DNA of 64,000 bases from Lunularia cruciata. Its lineage: Eukaryota > Streptophyta > Marchantiopsida > Lunulariales > Lunulariaceae. The notes below the pieces were generated by a model, which saw nothing but the letters and a program-made list of their open reading frames with translations, was not told the origin of the DNA and made no database searches. The position numbers and the translations under genes were made by a program. The stretch is from the NCBI GenBank assembly GCA_948567375.1, contig OX419755.1, positions 84,586,218 through 84,650,217 on the forward strand, in the 5' to 3' direction. Below, piece by piece: positions 19,875 to 30,619 of the stretch (position 1 is its first letter; each line of letters begins with the position of its first letter).

Positions 19875-21584
19875 ATGGAAGAATATGAAGCCCAATTCAA
19901 AACTGGGTATCAATGCAATATGAATGTTTGCATCGAGAGAACAACGGGAAGAGAGATCTCGAAGATGAGCACTTCAGCATGAAGAAGACGAACATCTAAA
20001 CATCCCATCCACTGTGGATGAAACCAAACAAGAGGCGTTGGACTTTCAACTCCTTCACAAAGTACAAGAAGCCCTGCAAGAACTTGACCACAAGAAACAC
20101 GAAGGCGGTTGGCAAGGCTACTTTGCATCTCCCTCTTCGACCAAGAAGAAGAAAGACTCAAGCGGCCAAACATATGCATTGCAGCCCAGTACACCAACTT
20201 CCCCTAGAGCTATAAAGGAAGTCATATCCTTGAAGAACTTTGTTCGTGAAAAGACAGCATGAACACTTATTGAAGATGAGTGTCAGCATCTTCTACGAAC
20301 GATTCCTTGGTTGTCCCAAAGGAATTTTGAAGAACCAATCGAAGGTGTTGATCCTGGATCTTCCACTTGGGTTGAAGTCAACACCCTCATAGCAGAAATT
20401 GTTGAAGAAGACCCCACCTTGAATTTGACAAATTGGAATCCCTGGGCTGACAACACGGCGTCAATACCAGCCAATCCTTCAATTCCGTCAAGTTCAACAC
20501 TACCTCAGCCAATCCCAATGCATCAAACAATGACTTTGCTGCCTGTCACCCGACACGCCTATCAGAAGTACAAGAGGACAGAACAAGATGAAGACCCCGA
20601 TGAATTCATCAAAGAATTCAAAGTCATCTCCTTTGCTAACAAGGAGCATGACTCGGCGGATCGACTGATAATTTTCCCAAGTTTGCTCCAAAAGAAAGCT
20701 CGGAGCTGGTACATTCATGTGACCCAAAAGGGTTTGTACCAGCGGATTGGGCAGACTTGAGAAACAACTTCCTGGAACAATTCTGTGAGGTTGATTATGA
20801 CACAAGTGTCTTCACAGCACTCAACAATTTGGACCAAGGCAAGAAGGAGAAGTTGAGAGACTACTCTGAGCGGTTCATGGCATTACTGAACCGAGTTCCC
20901 AAGCATTCGCGGGTGGTGGGTTACTCCAATGCCCAAGCCATTACCTGGTTCCTCGGGGGACTGTCACCAGAGATACGGATCTTTGCAAGGGAGAGGAATG
21001 TAACTTCCCTAGACAAAGTACTCAAACATGTCACTCGTTACGATGCAACCCACTCTCACTCTGCCGGCAACCGGAGAAATTGGGAGAAGAAAGGTAAGAA
21101 GCCCAGAAGGAGAGCTTCACACAGTACATCCTCTTCTTCGGAAGAATCCTCCACGTCTTCAAGCTCTTCTTTGGAATCCGAAGAAGAATCAAAGCCAAGA
21201 CGAGTCAGAAGATGTGGAGGCAAGAAACCAATAACTCCTCCAGCAAAGAGTGTAAATAAAGCTGATACCAAGCTGGATGCCCTCATCAAGGAGTTTTTGG
21301 ATTTCAAGACCCAGATGATTGGGGCTAAGGCCCAAAGGAAGGCCCAAGCGTTTGGAAGATCGAATGTATGGTGCACCGCATGTGGCAAATCAGGCCACGC
21401 CAACACAGAATGCAATACTCGTAATGCATTCCCGGTGCAACAAATTGATTGGGTTCCGAGATGGAACCAAGATGAGGACAAAGAGGCTGTGTACCAAACT
21501 CAAGAAGTACAACCTCAAGCGAGCACATTGTATCAAGGTCCGAGGTTTGGATCTAGGGAGTATAACCCCAATGCTCCTTCATGA
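19875..21584 (+). pseudogene. Element A gag
   Basis: The likely start is ATG at 19875 (MEEYEAQFKTGYQ), 15 nt after the primer-binding site, though early stops follow. The recognisable capsid domain is in two frames: 20311-20760 (YQKYKRTEQDEDPDEFIKEF, LLQKKARSWYIHV) and 20757-21584 (NNFLEQFCEVDYDTSV, KEKLRDYSERFMALLNRVP, WFLGGLSPEIRIFARE). The frames are joined by loss of one T at about 20733: element C has GGTTTTGTACC where A has GGTTTGTACC. A Ser-rich, Lys/Arg-rich linker follows and then zinc knuckle one, CTACGKSGHANTEC (21372-21413). Confidence 0.9.
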
Positions 21585-22175
21585 AGACCACCAATGAGCA
21601 ACCAAAATCGCCCTCAGAATGTTACACCCGGAGCCTGTTACAATTGTGGCTCGATGGGACATTGGTCTCCAAACTATCCCAAGCCAAGAAGGCAAATTGG
21701 GTATGTTCCCCTATGTGGAAATTGTAAAGGATCGGGGCATACGGGCAACCAATGTCCTCACCCACCGAACCCGAAGCCGCCTGTAAAGTATGTACAGACC
21801 CCTGCTGAGCGTGCAGCACTTCAGCCAAAGGGGGATACTAATGTAAATTGCATTACTCTTGAGGAAGAAAGACCTCAAGAAGGGAGTCCGGCCTCGAAAG
21901 GAGAATGGCCGGACCTTGAAATTTTGAAAGTTGAGACACGCTCTAGTAAGAAGAAGCGTGATCCCGAAGAACTGAGTATGACCTTGTCGTCTTCCAGAAA
22001 GGCAAAGAGACTGCGCCCAAAGGCAATTCTTTCTGCCAAGGAGGAAAAGATCCTTGCAAAAGCCAAAGCTAAAGCCTTGCAGAAAGAACTAAAGGAGGCA
22101 CTACTCAGGACTCGGGAATTGAGTTTGGAAGAGGAGATGAAGACTAAGTCTCCAGTTTTTACGGTGGACATCTGA
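21585..22175 (+). pseudogene. Element A zinc knuckles two and three and pre-protease linker
   Basis: Knuckle two (21636-21677) reads CYNCGSMGHWSPNY: its last Cys is Tyr here (TAT), whereas element C has Cys at this place, so A's knuckle is damaged. Knuckle three, CGNCKGSGHTGNQC (21714-21755), is intact. A long Lys/Glu-rich linker follows (KILAKAKAKALQKELKEALL). Three zinc knuckles in tandem is an unusually long array for a plant gypsy gag. An in-frame TGA at 22173-22175 separates it from the protease frame. Confidence 0.85.
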
Positions 22176-22205
22176 TCCAAAGTAAAGGGTCTGATCCAAG
22201 CCGAA

Positions 22206-23309
22206 GTGGGCCAACCCGAGGAACCTCGGGTTAAGGCCATTAGCAAGCCCGTCACCATTTTGAAGCGTCCCAAAGTCAAGAGGGAACATGGAGAGACTTT
22301 GGACCCAAAGCCGAAGGCGAAGACGGTCAAATTGGGAGGAGTTCCCCAATATGATATTGTAGCTGATCTGGCAGCCACAAATGCCAATGTTACATTCACG
22401 CAATTGTGGGAAGATAACAAGCTGTACAAGAGGCAGCTGAATTCGGCACTCAGGAAGGTGAGGTCGATGTCAAAGAAGGATCTGCCTGCTATCTATCATA
22501 TTGAGCAAGAAGATTTGGGATCTCCCAAGGTAGACACAGAGATTGCCGCGTGCATGATCACATCAATACCCATTGATTCTGGGTCCGGTGTGAATGTCAT
22601 GACCAAAGATACTGTGAATCGGCTCGGGTATCACACGTTTGAACCAACACCCCGAGTGTTGAAATTTGCAGACCAAACCAAGAGACGGCCTTTGGGCATG
22701 CTGTCGAACATTACCTCAATCATTGGAGGGGTACCCTTCAAGTTGAACTACATCGTGTTGCAACCAGTGACAAAGACTGGTTACCCTTTGTTGATTGGCA
22801 GACCCTGGTTGTATAATGCCCAAGTTGTGGTGGATTGGCATCAGCAAAAGTTAAGATTCAAGGACATTTCATCCAAAGATCAGAAGCTGGTGACTGTGAG
22901 TTGGACAAAGGTTCCCCATCTTGGGGAAAAAAATTCGTCAAAAGAGGAGGACAAATCCAAAGACTCATCGTCTTTGTCCTCAGACAAATCCGAAGACGAA
23001 GTCAAAGTTAATTACTTGGAATGCTACAAGGTGGATGTTGAAGATGAAGATCCACATGACCTTGCCTCGGGTGAACCTGACTTGGAGGAAGGGGGTTTGA
23101 TGGCAGCTCGCCTCGGGTTAAGCCGAGTAAGCCACGTTGAAGGAGTCATCAACCCCGATGACTGTCAAGATGTTTTATTAATTGAAGGAAAAATTTTGAA
23201 AATCTTGAAGACAGTCACTTCGGAGGAGTTGGCAGGATACACTACCCTGTTTATAAAATTCCAGGATGTATTTGCCTGGTCTATTGATCAAATGCCGGGT
23301 ATTCCATGA
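22206..23309 (+). pseudogene. Element A protease and linker to RT
   Basis: The first codon is GTG, a frame resumption rather than a start. The retropepsin active site is IPIDSGSGVNVM with Asp at 22575-22577 in a proper D-S-G. Then come TPRVLKFADQTKRRPLGM (flap region) and TGYPLLIGRPWLYNAQVVVDW, the hydrophobic LLIGRPWL element. The acidic linker ends in FQDVFAWSIDQMPGIP, the phrase that normally leads into gypsy RT, and is cut by TGA at 23307-23309. The protease residues are intact in this copy. Confidence 0.9.
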
Positions 23310-23914
23310 GAATTCGGAGAACACCGGATTGATCTGTTTGAAGGTGCAGTTCCGGTTTGGCAGCGGCAATACCGCTTGAACCCGAAGTACTCGCTGTTGG
23401 TAAAAGATGAGATCGTCAAGTACTTAGGGGCCAGAATCATCTTCCCTGTCTTAAGCAGTGAATGGGTTTCCCTCATTGTCATTGTCTTGAAGAAGAAAAC
23501 AAGGAAGATCCAAGTGTGCCAAGACTTCCGGAAGTTGAACGCAGTCACAAGGAAAGATCATCATCCCTTGCCTTTTACCGATACAATTTTAGATTAGGTA
23601 GCTGGGCATCCTTGTTATAGTTTTCTCGATGGATTTTCAGGGTACAATCAAGTATCTATTCGAGAAGAAGACAAGGATAGGGAAGAAGGAACAAAAATAG
23701 ATTCCCGACCGATTGGTGCACTTTTGCTTACAATCAAATGCCCTTTGGGTTGTGTAATGCTCCTGCTACTTTTCAGCGGATGATGAATTCAATCTTCAAA
23801 GATTTCCTGTGCAAATTTGTGGAAGTTTTCATTGATGACTTTTATGTGTTTGGGTGAAGAGATGTACATTTAGATTACCTTCGCCAAACTTTTGAAAGGT
23901 GTCGTTTTGCCGGC
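23310..23914 (+). pseudogene. Element A reverse transcriptase, N-terminal and palm part
   Basis: PVWQRQYRLNPKYSLLVKDE, SSEWVSLIVIVLKKKTRKI, CQDFRKLNAVTRKDHHPLPF, a TAG at 23594, CYSFLDGFSGYNQV and IREEDKD. At about 23676-23705 a short insertion and rearrangement (gggaagaaggaacaaaaatag...) replaces the TTFTTDWGTF coding seen in element C and shifts the frame. Then PFGLCNAPATFQRMMNSIF and the catalytic IDDF at 23831-23842. The insertion plus TAG make the RT inactive. Confidence 0.9.
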
Positions 23915-25831
23915 TTGTCATTACACCCGGAGAAATGCTTCTTTGCAATGAAGGAGGGAATTCTTCTGGGGCATCGGGTGTCAAGCCGAGGTATTGAAGT
24001 CAATGTTGAGAAGGTTAAGATAATCGCAGCTTTGGAATCCCCAAAGAACATCCGGGAGTTGAGAGCCTTCTTGGGACATGTCGAATACTACAGACGCTTT
24101 GTGTCAAACTATACAGTGCTTGTTGGACCACTTACAAAGCTTCTAAAGAAATCCGAGGACTATCTGTGGGAAGCAAATCAAGAAGGAGCTTTCCAGGTGT
24201 TGAAGAAGAAGCTGGTTGAAGCACCAGTTATGAGGGCCCCAAATTGGGACGTCCCTTTTCATGTATATGTGGACACTTTGTCCATGGCCATCAGACTCGT
24301 TTTAAGTCAAAGGGACGAAAAGAAGAAGGACTACCCGGTGTATTATGCCAGCCGACAACTTTCAGTTTCTGAAAAGAACTATTCGACGATTGAAAGAGAA
24401 GCACTCGGAATGGTATATGCCTGCAAGAAATTTTGCCATTATCTGTTGGGGTACGAGTTTGTCTTCTATGTTGACCATTACGCCTTGCAACATTTGGTCA
24501 AGAAGGCAGATTTATCTAGGCAAATTGCTAGATGGATCTTGTTGTTACAAGAGTTCACATATACTATACAAGTAAGGAAGGGATCTTTGCATTCAAATGC
24601 GGACTTCCTATCCAGGTTAGAGACTCAAGACCAGGAGTGGGAAATTGACAATTGGTTCCCTGACGAAGAGTTGTATCACTTATCAGCAATGCAAAGTACG
24701 AGGTATGTAGCTGAATATCATTATCTGAATACTCTCCATTGTCTTGAGGGGATGGACCTGGAACAGCGGGCAGTCTTTCTCAGGAAAATGGGGCCGTACC
24801 AGCTTAAACACAACATTTTATTTAAGATGTGCAAAGACAAAGTACTTTGGCGATGCTTGGAGATATATAAAGTAGGCGGAGTGATTGAATCTTTGCACTC
24901 CGAAGCATCAGGAGGACACTATGCTCTAAAGAATACTGTAAAGAAAATTCTTTTGGCAGGGTATTGGTGGCCTACAATGTACAAAGATGTACATGCTCAT
25001 ATCCAAAGCTGTGATGCTTGTCAGAGAACGGGGAAGCCGATGGCTACTTCTCAATGGCCTTTGAGACCAATTTTGCCTTTGGCCCCATTTGAGAAATGGG
25101 AGATTGATTTTGTGGGTCCCATTCAACAAGTGACCCAAGTAACAAGAAAGCGATACATTTTGGTTTGCACTGACTATGCTACCAAGATGGTTGTAGTTGA
25201 AGCAACTTGCAGAGATGATGCTGAAATGGTGGCGGAATTTTTCTTTCAAAACATCATCTCCCAATATGGGTGTCCTCAAGAATTGGTCAATGACCAAGGA
25301 ACACATTTTTTGAACTCTATAATGGAGGCGTTAACCAAGTACTTTCAGATTAAAAATCGGAAGATGACTCCTTATAACCCAAAAGCAAATGGCTTAACTG
25401 AAAAAGCGAATGGGTTACTTTGTAAAATTTTGAATAAGGTGACTGTCAATTATGCCTATGATTGGGATACCAAATTACCAGTCGCGTTGTGGGCCTATCA
25501 AATGACAGAAAAGATTACAACCAAAAAAACTCCATACTTCTTGACATATGGCTTGCATCCCATACTGCCAGTTGAATTTGAAGTGCCGACATATCGAATT
25601 CTTTGCGAAGAACAAATGTCGGAAGAAGACAGTCAGGATCTTCAGATTCATCAACTGATGTGGTTAGAAGAGAAAAGAGACAATGCAATGCAAACCACGA
25701 AAGAAGTACAAGCACAGAGGAAAGTCAGGCACAATAAGAGAATCAAGCCTGTGGCGGTATGTGAAGGAGATTTGGTTTTGTTATATGACAATCACCAAAT
25801 ATTTTTTCCAAGCAAGTTGCATTTGAGATAG
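23915..25831 (+). pseudogene. Element A RT thumb, RNase H and integrase
   Basis: A 638-residue open frame, the longest pol piece in the window. RT end: ELRAFLGHVEYYRRFVSNY. RNase H: HVYVDTLSMAIRLVLSQ, YYASRQLSVSEKNYSTIERE, YVDHYALQHLV, HSNADFLSRL. Integrase zinc domain: LHSEASGGHYALKNT with CDACQRTG. Core: WEIDFVGPIQ (first Asp), VNDQGTHFLNS (second Asp), ANGLTEKANGLLCK (Glu), so the D,D,E triad is present. The C-terminal part has YDNHQIFFPSKLHLR before the TAG at 25829. It would have integrated the cDNA with 5-bp duplications, as seen at every site here. Confidence 0.93.
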
Positions 25832-26019
25832 ATGGGTCCCTATCAAGTTCTTCATCATTACAAAAATGGGTCCATGCAGCTTGTAGACTTGGAAGGTAAT
25901 CCTTTTGCCACTCGAGTAAATAGGTGGAGAGTTCGGAGATATTGGACCATAGACTCTGAAGTTTCTAAAACACCCGAGGTCTATGTTCGAGTGGACGCTC
26001 ACATTTGAGGGAGGAGGTA
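25832..26019 (+). pseudogene. Element A integrase tail and polypurine tract
   Basis: The frame continues after TAG: MGPYQVLHHYKNGSMQLVDL, NPFATRVNRWRVRRYW and VRVDAHI, then a stop. The purine run tgagggaggaggta (26006-26019) abuts the 3' LTR and is the plus-strand primer. There is no chromodomain and no extra ORF between integrase and LTR; the extra genes sit inside the LTR. Confidence 0.88.
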
Positions 26020-26405
26020 TGTGGTGCCCACATTTTTTGTTTTTTTCAAAATAAAGGAGAAGAAGTGTATAGAGAAGTTGGATTGCGCCTATATGGCCAA
26101 AGAAGGCAAAGAAAAGAGTCTTTGGGATGAAGCCCGAAGTAAAGTGACTTCGGGTCATAAGGCGAAGTACTCGAAAATGCCCTATCAGCATACAACCCAA
26201 AGTAAATTTTCTTCGTATTGGGAGGAGCTCAACCCGAGGTGTAGACAGTCTAACAACCTTTTGTCGGGGCGAGAAATTCAAGAAGGGGCCGTTTAAAAAC
26301 TGGCGGCCCATACGCGTGAAGGTTTATTGATAGTGACAGGTGCATGCCGGAGGTGTGATTTCTCGGTAGAAACTTGAAGTGACGGAAGACAAAGAAGCGC
26401 AACTC

Positions 26406-26413
26406 TATAAAAA
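26406..26413 (+). promoter_or_regulatory. TATA box of the LTR-internal gene (3' LTR of A)
   Basis: TATAAAAA, 27 nt before the ORF-a ATG at 26433. Position in the LTR (about 387 nt from its start) matches the 5' LTR. Confidence 0.65.
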
Positions 26414-26432
26414 TCAAACTTGCAACGACGAA

Positions 26433-27077
26433 ATGTCAAGTAATTTTCCTTTGCCCTTGAGAAGTCGTCTTGTAGGTGATCGGGGGAAGGGAAATAGAGT
26501 TGGAATCGTGTTAGTGCGCAAGGGAGAAGTTGCGAGAGTGAAATTGAGAGAGAGGGAGAAAGTAGAAGAGATGGGAGGAGCAAAGAAGAACTCCAAATTT
26601 GTAGTGAGAAATCATGCAATTCGGAGGTTAGACGTAATAGCAAGGATCAAAGTCTTGAGCCGACTTTGGATCACATTTTTGGCATGGAACTGGAATGTAA
26701 GCTTTCTAGGATTCATGACAAAAATCATCAAGAGTAAGTGTCTCGATGGACCCGAGGAAGAAGGGAAGAGAGGAAATCCGGCTTGCTGGACAGAGTTGGA
26801 TTGGAGACTTGTACTTGGGAAGGAGGCAGGCTCGGAGCAAGGAGCCATGTTCTTGGGGAAGGGAGAGATAGCTCAAGAGACTCAGGAGGTGAGAGATGCT
26901 TTCTCTTTGAAGAGAACAAAGAATGGGTATAAGGTTGAGAGTTACAAGGATCCAGTGAAGAGAGGGATTGTGAGTGCTCTCATGGCAATCTTGAAGCCGG
27001 AGAGAACAACTTATGTAATGAAGCACCAAGCAGAAGATGCAGAGAGGCAACCTGAGGTGAAGTATGATGGTAATTGA
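26433..27077 (+). pseudogene. LTR ORF-a, 3' LTR of A (internally deleted)
   Basis: MSSNFPLPLRSRLVGDRGKG, then the same globular core as the 5' copy but without the TAG at the CWTEL position, so 206 codons are open up to MKHQA. There a deletion of about 367 bp removes the WNLRDKLPP block and fuses the frame to the ORF-a end in another frame. This shows the 5' LTR stop arose after insertion. A truncated product only. Confidence 0.65.
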
Positions 27078-28642
27078 GTCGGAGGATGAAGACTCAGAAG
27101 GAGATGCCGAGCTCAAAACTGAAGACTCGGAACACAAGGAGGAGCCTGAGCTAACGCTGCAGAGTGGAGATACGAGCAGTGATAGTGATGAAGGGGGAGA
27201 GATGACATCGGTGCCAACGGCTGAAGAAGAAGAGAAAGAAGTGCAAGCGGAGATAGAAGCCGAAGACAACACACAGTTAGAAGATGAAGTAACTATGCTC
27301 AAAGAAAAGAAGATCGTAGTACAGCAAGGAGTTCGCTCGAGACATAAGGTGAAGTGTGAAGCGGGGCCGAGTAAAGTGAAGGAAGAGGTAGGAGAAAGCT
27401 CGAGAAGTGAAGCGTCAATTCCGATACGAAGACTGCAGAGAAGAAGGCGAGTATTGGATGAACATGAAGTACAAAGAGAAGTGGCCACACGCGAAGAAGT
27501 AACTACAAGCGATGGAGTGGAGTACCTGCGAGAAGTGGTGTGTCCTTTGTTGGTAAAGTTAGAACATAAGAAGAAGGAAATGCAGTCGACATGTCTAGAG
27601 GTAAAGACTGTGTTGCAGGTATTGACCAAATTAGAAGAAGAAAACTCGGAGTTGAGGAAGAGTGTAACCCGAGGTGAGGAGGAAAGAGAAGCACTGTGAG
27701 CGGAGGCAGTAGAGAGAAGTCAGGTAATTGAAGACCTGAAGAGAGAAGTGAGCTATCAGGAGGATCTTGTGAAGACGAGTGACATAGCAAGGGAGAGACA
27801 AGTAGCGGAGTATGAGATCTTGAAGCAGTAGTTTGTTGATTCAAGAGTAGAAGTAATCCATGTTATGGCAAGGGTAGCAGCAAAAGATCAGGAGCTCAAT
27901 AGAGTGATGGAGAGTGTCAAGGAGAAGAAGCAACTCTGGCAAAGAGAGTTGGCGGCCCAATACCAAGAAGAAGAACGACTAAGTGAATTACTTCGTAATC
28001 AGGAGGAGAAGGTTGTACAGAAGGAGAAGGAGAAGGAGAAGGAGATGGTGAAAGCCGAGTTTGAAGCGGAGTTGGCAATGTACCAAGAGGATTGGCTTGC
28101 AGATCGTGAGCATTAGAGGAAGACAAGATTGGAGCCATTGAAGGAGATAGTACTCCGAATGAATGCAATGCTAAGTACAGAAGCCAGTGTTCGGATTGAG
28201 GAGACGAGACTGCACGAGTTGAAGTTATTGGTGCAAGAGACAAGGCGAAGACAAGCGAAAGACACAGATATGAACGCTTTGTTAATCAGTCTCAGAACTC
28301 GTGTAGACAGGAAGATATTAGAAGTAGAAGACAACATTTCAATTAGATTAGACTTAGTGAAAATAGAGATAGAAAAACTTTGGAAGGATGCTAGAGCAAA
28401 ACCCAAAGTAGATAACATAGGAGTGCAAATGTCTTCGTAGTTACCATTGGAGACATTAGAGAAGAGTGGGTTGGGAGATAAGGAGTTAGATAGATTACCC
28501 ACTAGTGGAATTTCAGATCAGGAAAGAGAATTGCTGGAATTGGTAGAAGAAGTAGAAACCCGAGGACAGAGTAGTAGGAAGTAAGATTACTTTGGGTTTG
28601 GGTTTGAAAGCTGAGGAAGAAGTAGACATCGGATTGGATTAG
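27064..28642 (+). pseudogene. LTR ORF-b, 3' LTR of A
   Basis: MMVIESEDEDSEGDAELKTE opens a 211-codon frame (27064-27699) that contains the acidic segment, the basic linker SRHKVKCEAGPSKVK and the conserved EYLREVVCPLLVKLEHKKK. The same frame continues to 28570 with only four internal stops: TGA at 27698 (CGA in the 5' LTR), TAG at 27828 (CAG), TAG at 28114 and TAG at 28438. The tail SGLGLKAEEEVDIG-like sequence, frameshifted, ends at 28642. Most stops are single transitions, so the ancestor was fully open for roughly 520 codons. Confidence 0.75.
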
Positions 28643-28758
28643 TAACCGTTTTGAGATTTGAAGAGGCAGATATGAAGAGGTGCATTGTCATTTCGGATTT
28701 GCAGGTTAGAAGAGTTGTTGTAGAACGGTATATTTGTTAGAACTGTCAATTTGTTCAC

Positions 28759-28765
28759 TATTTAA
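28759..28765 (+). promoter_or_regulatory. TATTTAA box, presumed genomic-RNA promoter of A
   Basis: CACTATTTAAGAGTGGCATTTG, about 115 nt after the ORF-b stop and 670 nt before the LTR end. The same box is at 4294, 41711, 51221, 57662 and 63923 on the plus strand and at 15201-15207 in reverse. It is deleted from the 5' LTR of A. Confidence 0.6.
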
Positions 28766-29599
28766 GAGTGGCATTTGCAGAGAATTGTTGTTCAGTGCTC
28801 ATTATTTCTGAGAATAGATAAAGCAAAGTGCTGTGAAGCAGTGCTCGTTGCTTGAGCTTGATTCCGAGTATCAACTTTTTGATTGTGTTTGTGAGTGTTT
28901 GGAGAAATTTGAAGTGTAAGTCAGTGTGCTTGTTGGATGTTGGATTCCACAGCCGTGATCTTCATTCTGTGTGTTTGATCTAGAGTGAAGTGCAATCGAA
29001 GCAATGCCTTGACAGATCTGAAAGGAATTGTAGTGTTGGTAGTATTCTGCATTTATGAGTGCAGTGCAAGGTTGATGTGAAGCAATTTCAATCGAGGAAG
29101 CTGTGCCTTCAGTGGAGGGGTGGAAAACAATTCTGAGGCGAAGTTGTTTTGCAGAGAAGTGTCGTTTTTGGGAGAGCTTGAATCATCACATTCAAGATTG
29201 TTTGGAAAGATTTGATGGAGTTGTGATTATGGAGTGTTAACTTGTGACAAGACTACGAGTCAGTGCTTGTTACTCTCTTCTGGGTGTGGTTTCTACTTGA
29301 GAGACTAAAGAAGAACTCAAGAAGAACTAAAATTGTTACTTTGCTTCGTATTTGACCAATTCTGAATCGTATCTCTACGGGAACAAACTTTACTTACCCG
29401 ATTACCGCAAAAGTGATATTTGCCGGGTTGTCACAGCAACAGCTCGTGCCTATGTCATTTCTCCTCCTTCATCGCTGTCGCTACTCATATCTCCACTCTA
29501 TAGCGTTAGCTCGGACTCCTCCTTGTGTTTTGAGTCTTTGGTCTTAAGCTCGGCATCACCTTCTGAGTCTTCATCCTCCGACTCGATCACCACCATACC

Positions 29600-30592
29600 T
29601 CACCTCGGGTTGCCTCTCTTGGTCTTCCGAGGTTTCTTTATGTCTTCGGCTTCACCTTGCCGACTTCTCTTCTTTGAGTTCGGAGTACTCACTTTGATCT
29701 CCACAGTCTTCCCCATCTTCTTATAGAACTCATCGGTGCTCCTGATTTGCAAAATATATTGTTGTTCCTCGACATCGACCTCCTTTCTCAAATCAGGATG
29801 GAAGTGCGACACCATCCGAGTTCGCTCCGCTGAGTTCAGCAAATTCAACACAAGGTAGAAATGTGCTGCAAACGGCACAATGTAGTGTGGAGGCAATTTA
29901 TCCTGTAGATTCCACACCATTTGTCTTGTTCTACCATGGAAACACCTCGCCCAATTGATCGATTCTCCTACAAATAACTTGTGAAAGAACACCGCTTGGT
30001 GTTTCATCACATACGTGGTTCTCTCCGGCTTCAAGATGGCCATCAGCGCACTCACAATTCCTCTCTTCACAGGGTCTTTGTAGCTCTCAACTTTGTACCC
30101 ATTCTTTGTCCGCTTTGATGAGAATGCATCTCTCACCTCTTGAGTTTCTTGAGCTATCTCTCCCTTCCCCAAGAACGTGGCCCCTTGCTCCAAGCCTGCT
30201 TCCTTCCTGAGTACGAGTCTCCAATCCAACTCTGTCCAGCAAGCCCGATTTCTTCTCTTCCCTTCTTCCTCGGGTCCATCGAGACACTTGCTCTTGATGA
30301 TTTTTGTCATGAAACCTAGAAAGCGCACATTCCAATTCCATGCCAAGAAAGTGATCCAAAGTCGACTCAAGACTTCGATCCTAGCGATCACATCTAACCT
30401 CCGAATCGCATGATTTCTCATTGCAAATTCAGAGTTCTTCTTTCCTCCTCCTATCTCTTCTGCCTTCTCACTATCTCTTGATTTTACTCTCGTGACTTCT
30501 CCCTTACACACTAACGCGATTCCAACTCTATTTCCCTTCCCACGATCACCTACAAGACGACTTCTTAACGGCAAAGGAAAATTGCTTGACAT
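29600..30592 (-). CDS. LTR ORF-a, uninterrupted copy (330 residues)
   Basis: ATG at 30592, 27 nt after the start of TATAAAA (30619-30613, reverse), and open to TGA at 29600. It is the only full-length ORF-a in the window without a stop. Basic N-terminus (RSRLVGDRGKGNRVGIALV), an Ile/Leu/Trp-rich core (RLDVIARIEVLSRLWITFLA), YKDPVKRGIVSALMAILKP, HQAVFFHKLFVGESINWARC, KLPPHYIVPFAAHFYLVL, FHPDLRKEVDVEEQQYILQI, and a Lys/Arg-rich end (KKPRKTKRGNPR). No signal peptide or membrane segment is evident. ORF-b follows at once (stop, then GMVVIESEDED). Expression is not shown; the copy sits in a solo LTR. Confidence 0.7.
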   Translation of the reverse strand: MSSNFPLPLRSRLVGDRGKGNRVGIALVCKGEVTRVKSRDSEKAEEIGGGKKNSEFAMRNHAIRRLDVIARIEVLSRLWITFLAWNWNVRFLGFMTKIIKSKCLDGPEEEGKRRNRACWTELDWRLVLRKEAGLEQGATFLGKGEIAQETQEVRDAFSSKRTKNGYKVESYKDPVKRGIVSALMAILKPERTTYVMKHQAVFFHKLFVGESINWARCFHGRTRQMVWNLQDKLPPHYIVPFAAHFYLVLNLLNSAERTRMVSHFHPDLRKEVDVEEQQYILQIRSTDEFYKKMGKTVEIKVSTPNSKKRSRQGEAEDIKKPRKTKRGNPR

Positions 30593-30612
30593 TTCTTTGT
30601 TGCAAGTTCAAG

Positions 30613-30619
30613 TTTTATA
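30613..30619 (-). promoter_or_regulatory. TATA box of the intact ORF-a copy
   Basis: Reverse-strand TATAAAA starting at 30619, 27 nt from the ATG at 30592, in the same place as in both LTRs of A. Confidence 0.65.

Larger units (their letters stand above)
16745..29435 (+). mobile_element. Element A: complete Ty3/gypsy retrotransposon with giant coding LTRs
   Basis: 12,691 bp, flanked by GCAAC at 16740-16744 and 29436-29440. 5' LTR 16745-19835, primer-binding site 19843-19860, gag, three zinc knuckles, protease, RT, RNase H, integrase, polypurine tract, 3' LTR 26020-29435. LTR ends are TGTGGTGCCCACA...GGTTGTCACA. The primer-binding site matches tRNA-Asp and no chromodomain follows integrase, so it belongs among non-chromovirus (Athila/Tat-like) plant elements. 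Both LTRs carry the ORF-a/ORF-b unit. The LTRs have separate large deletions and about a dozen differences in a 215-nt stretch I compared by eye, so the insertion is not recent. Confidence 0.96.
26020..29435 (+). repeat. 3' LTR of element A (3416 bp)
   Basis: It starts TGTGGTGCCC and ends GGGTTGTCACA just before GCAAC. It has the first TATA box (26406-26413), ORF-a (deleted in the second half), ORF-b, the TATTTAA box (28759-28765), R and a full U5. Relative to the 5' LTR, about 367 bp are missing at 27030, joining ORF-a codon HQA to the last codons before GNPR. Adding these back gives about 3783 bp, the same as the LTR at 58343-62125. Confidence 0.93.
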
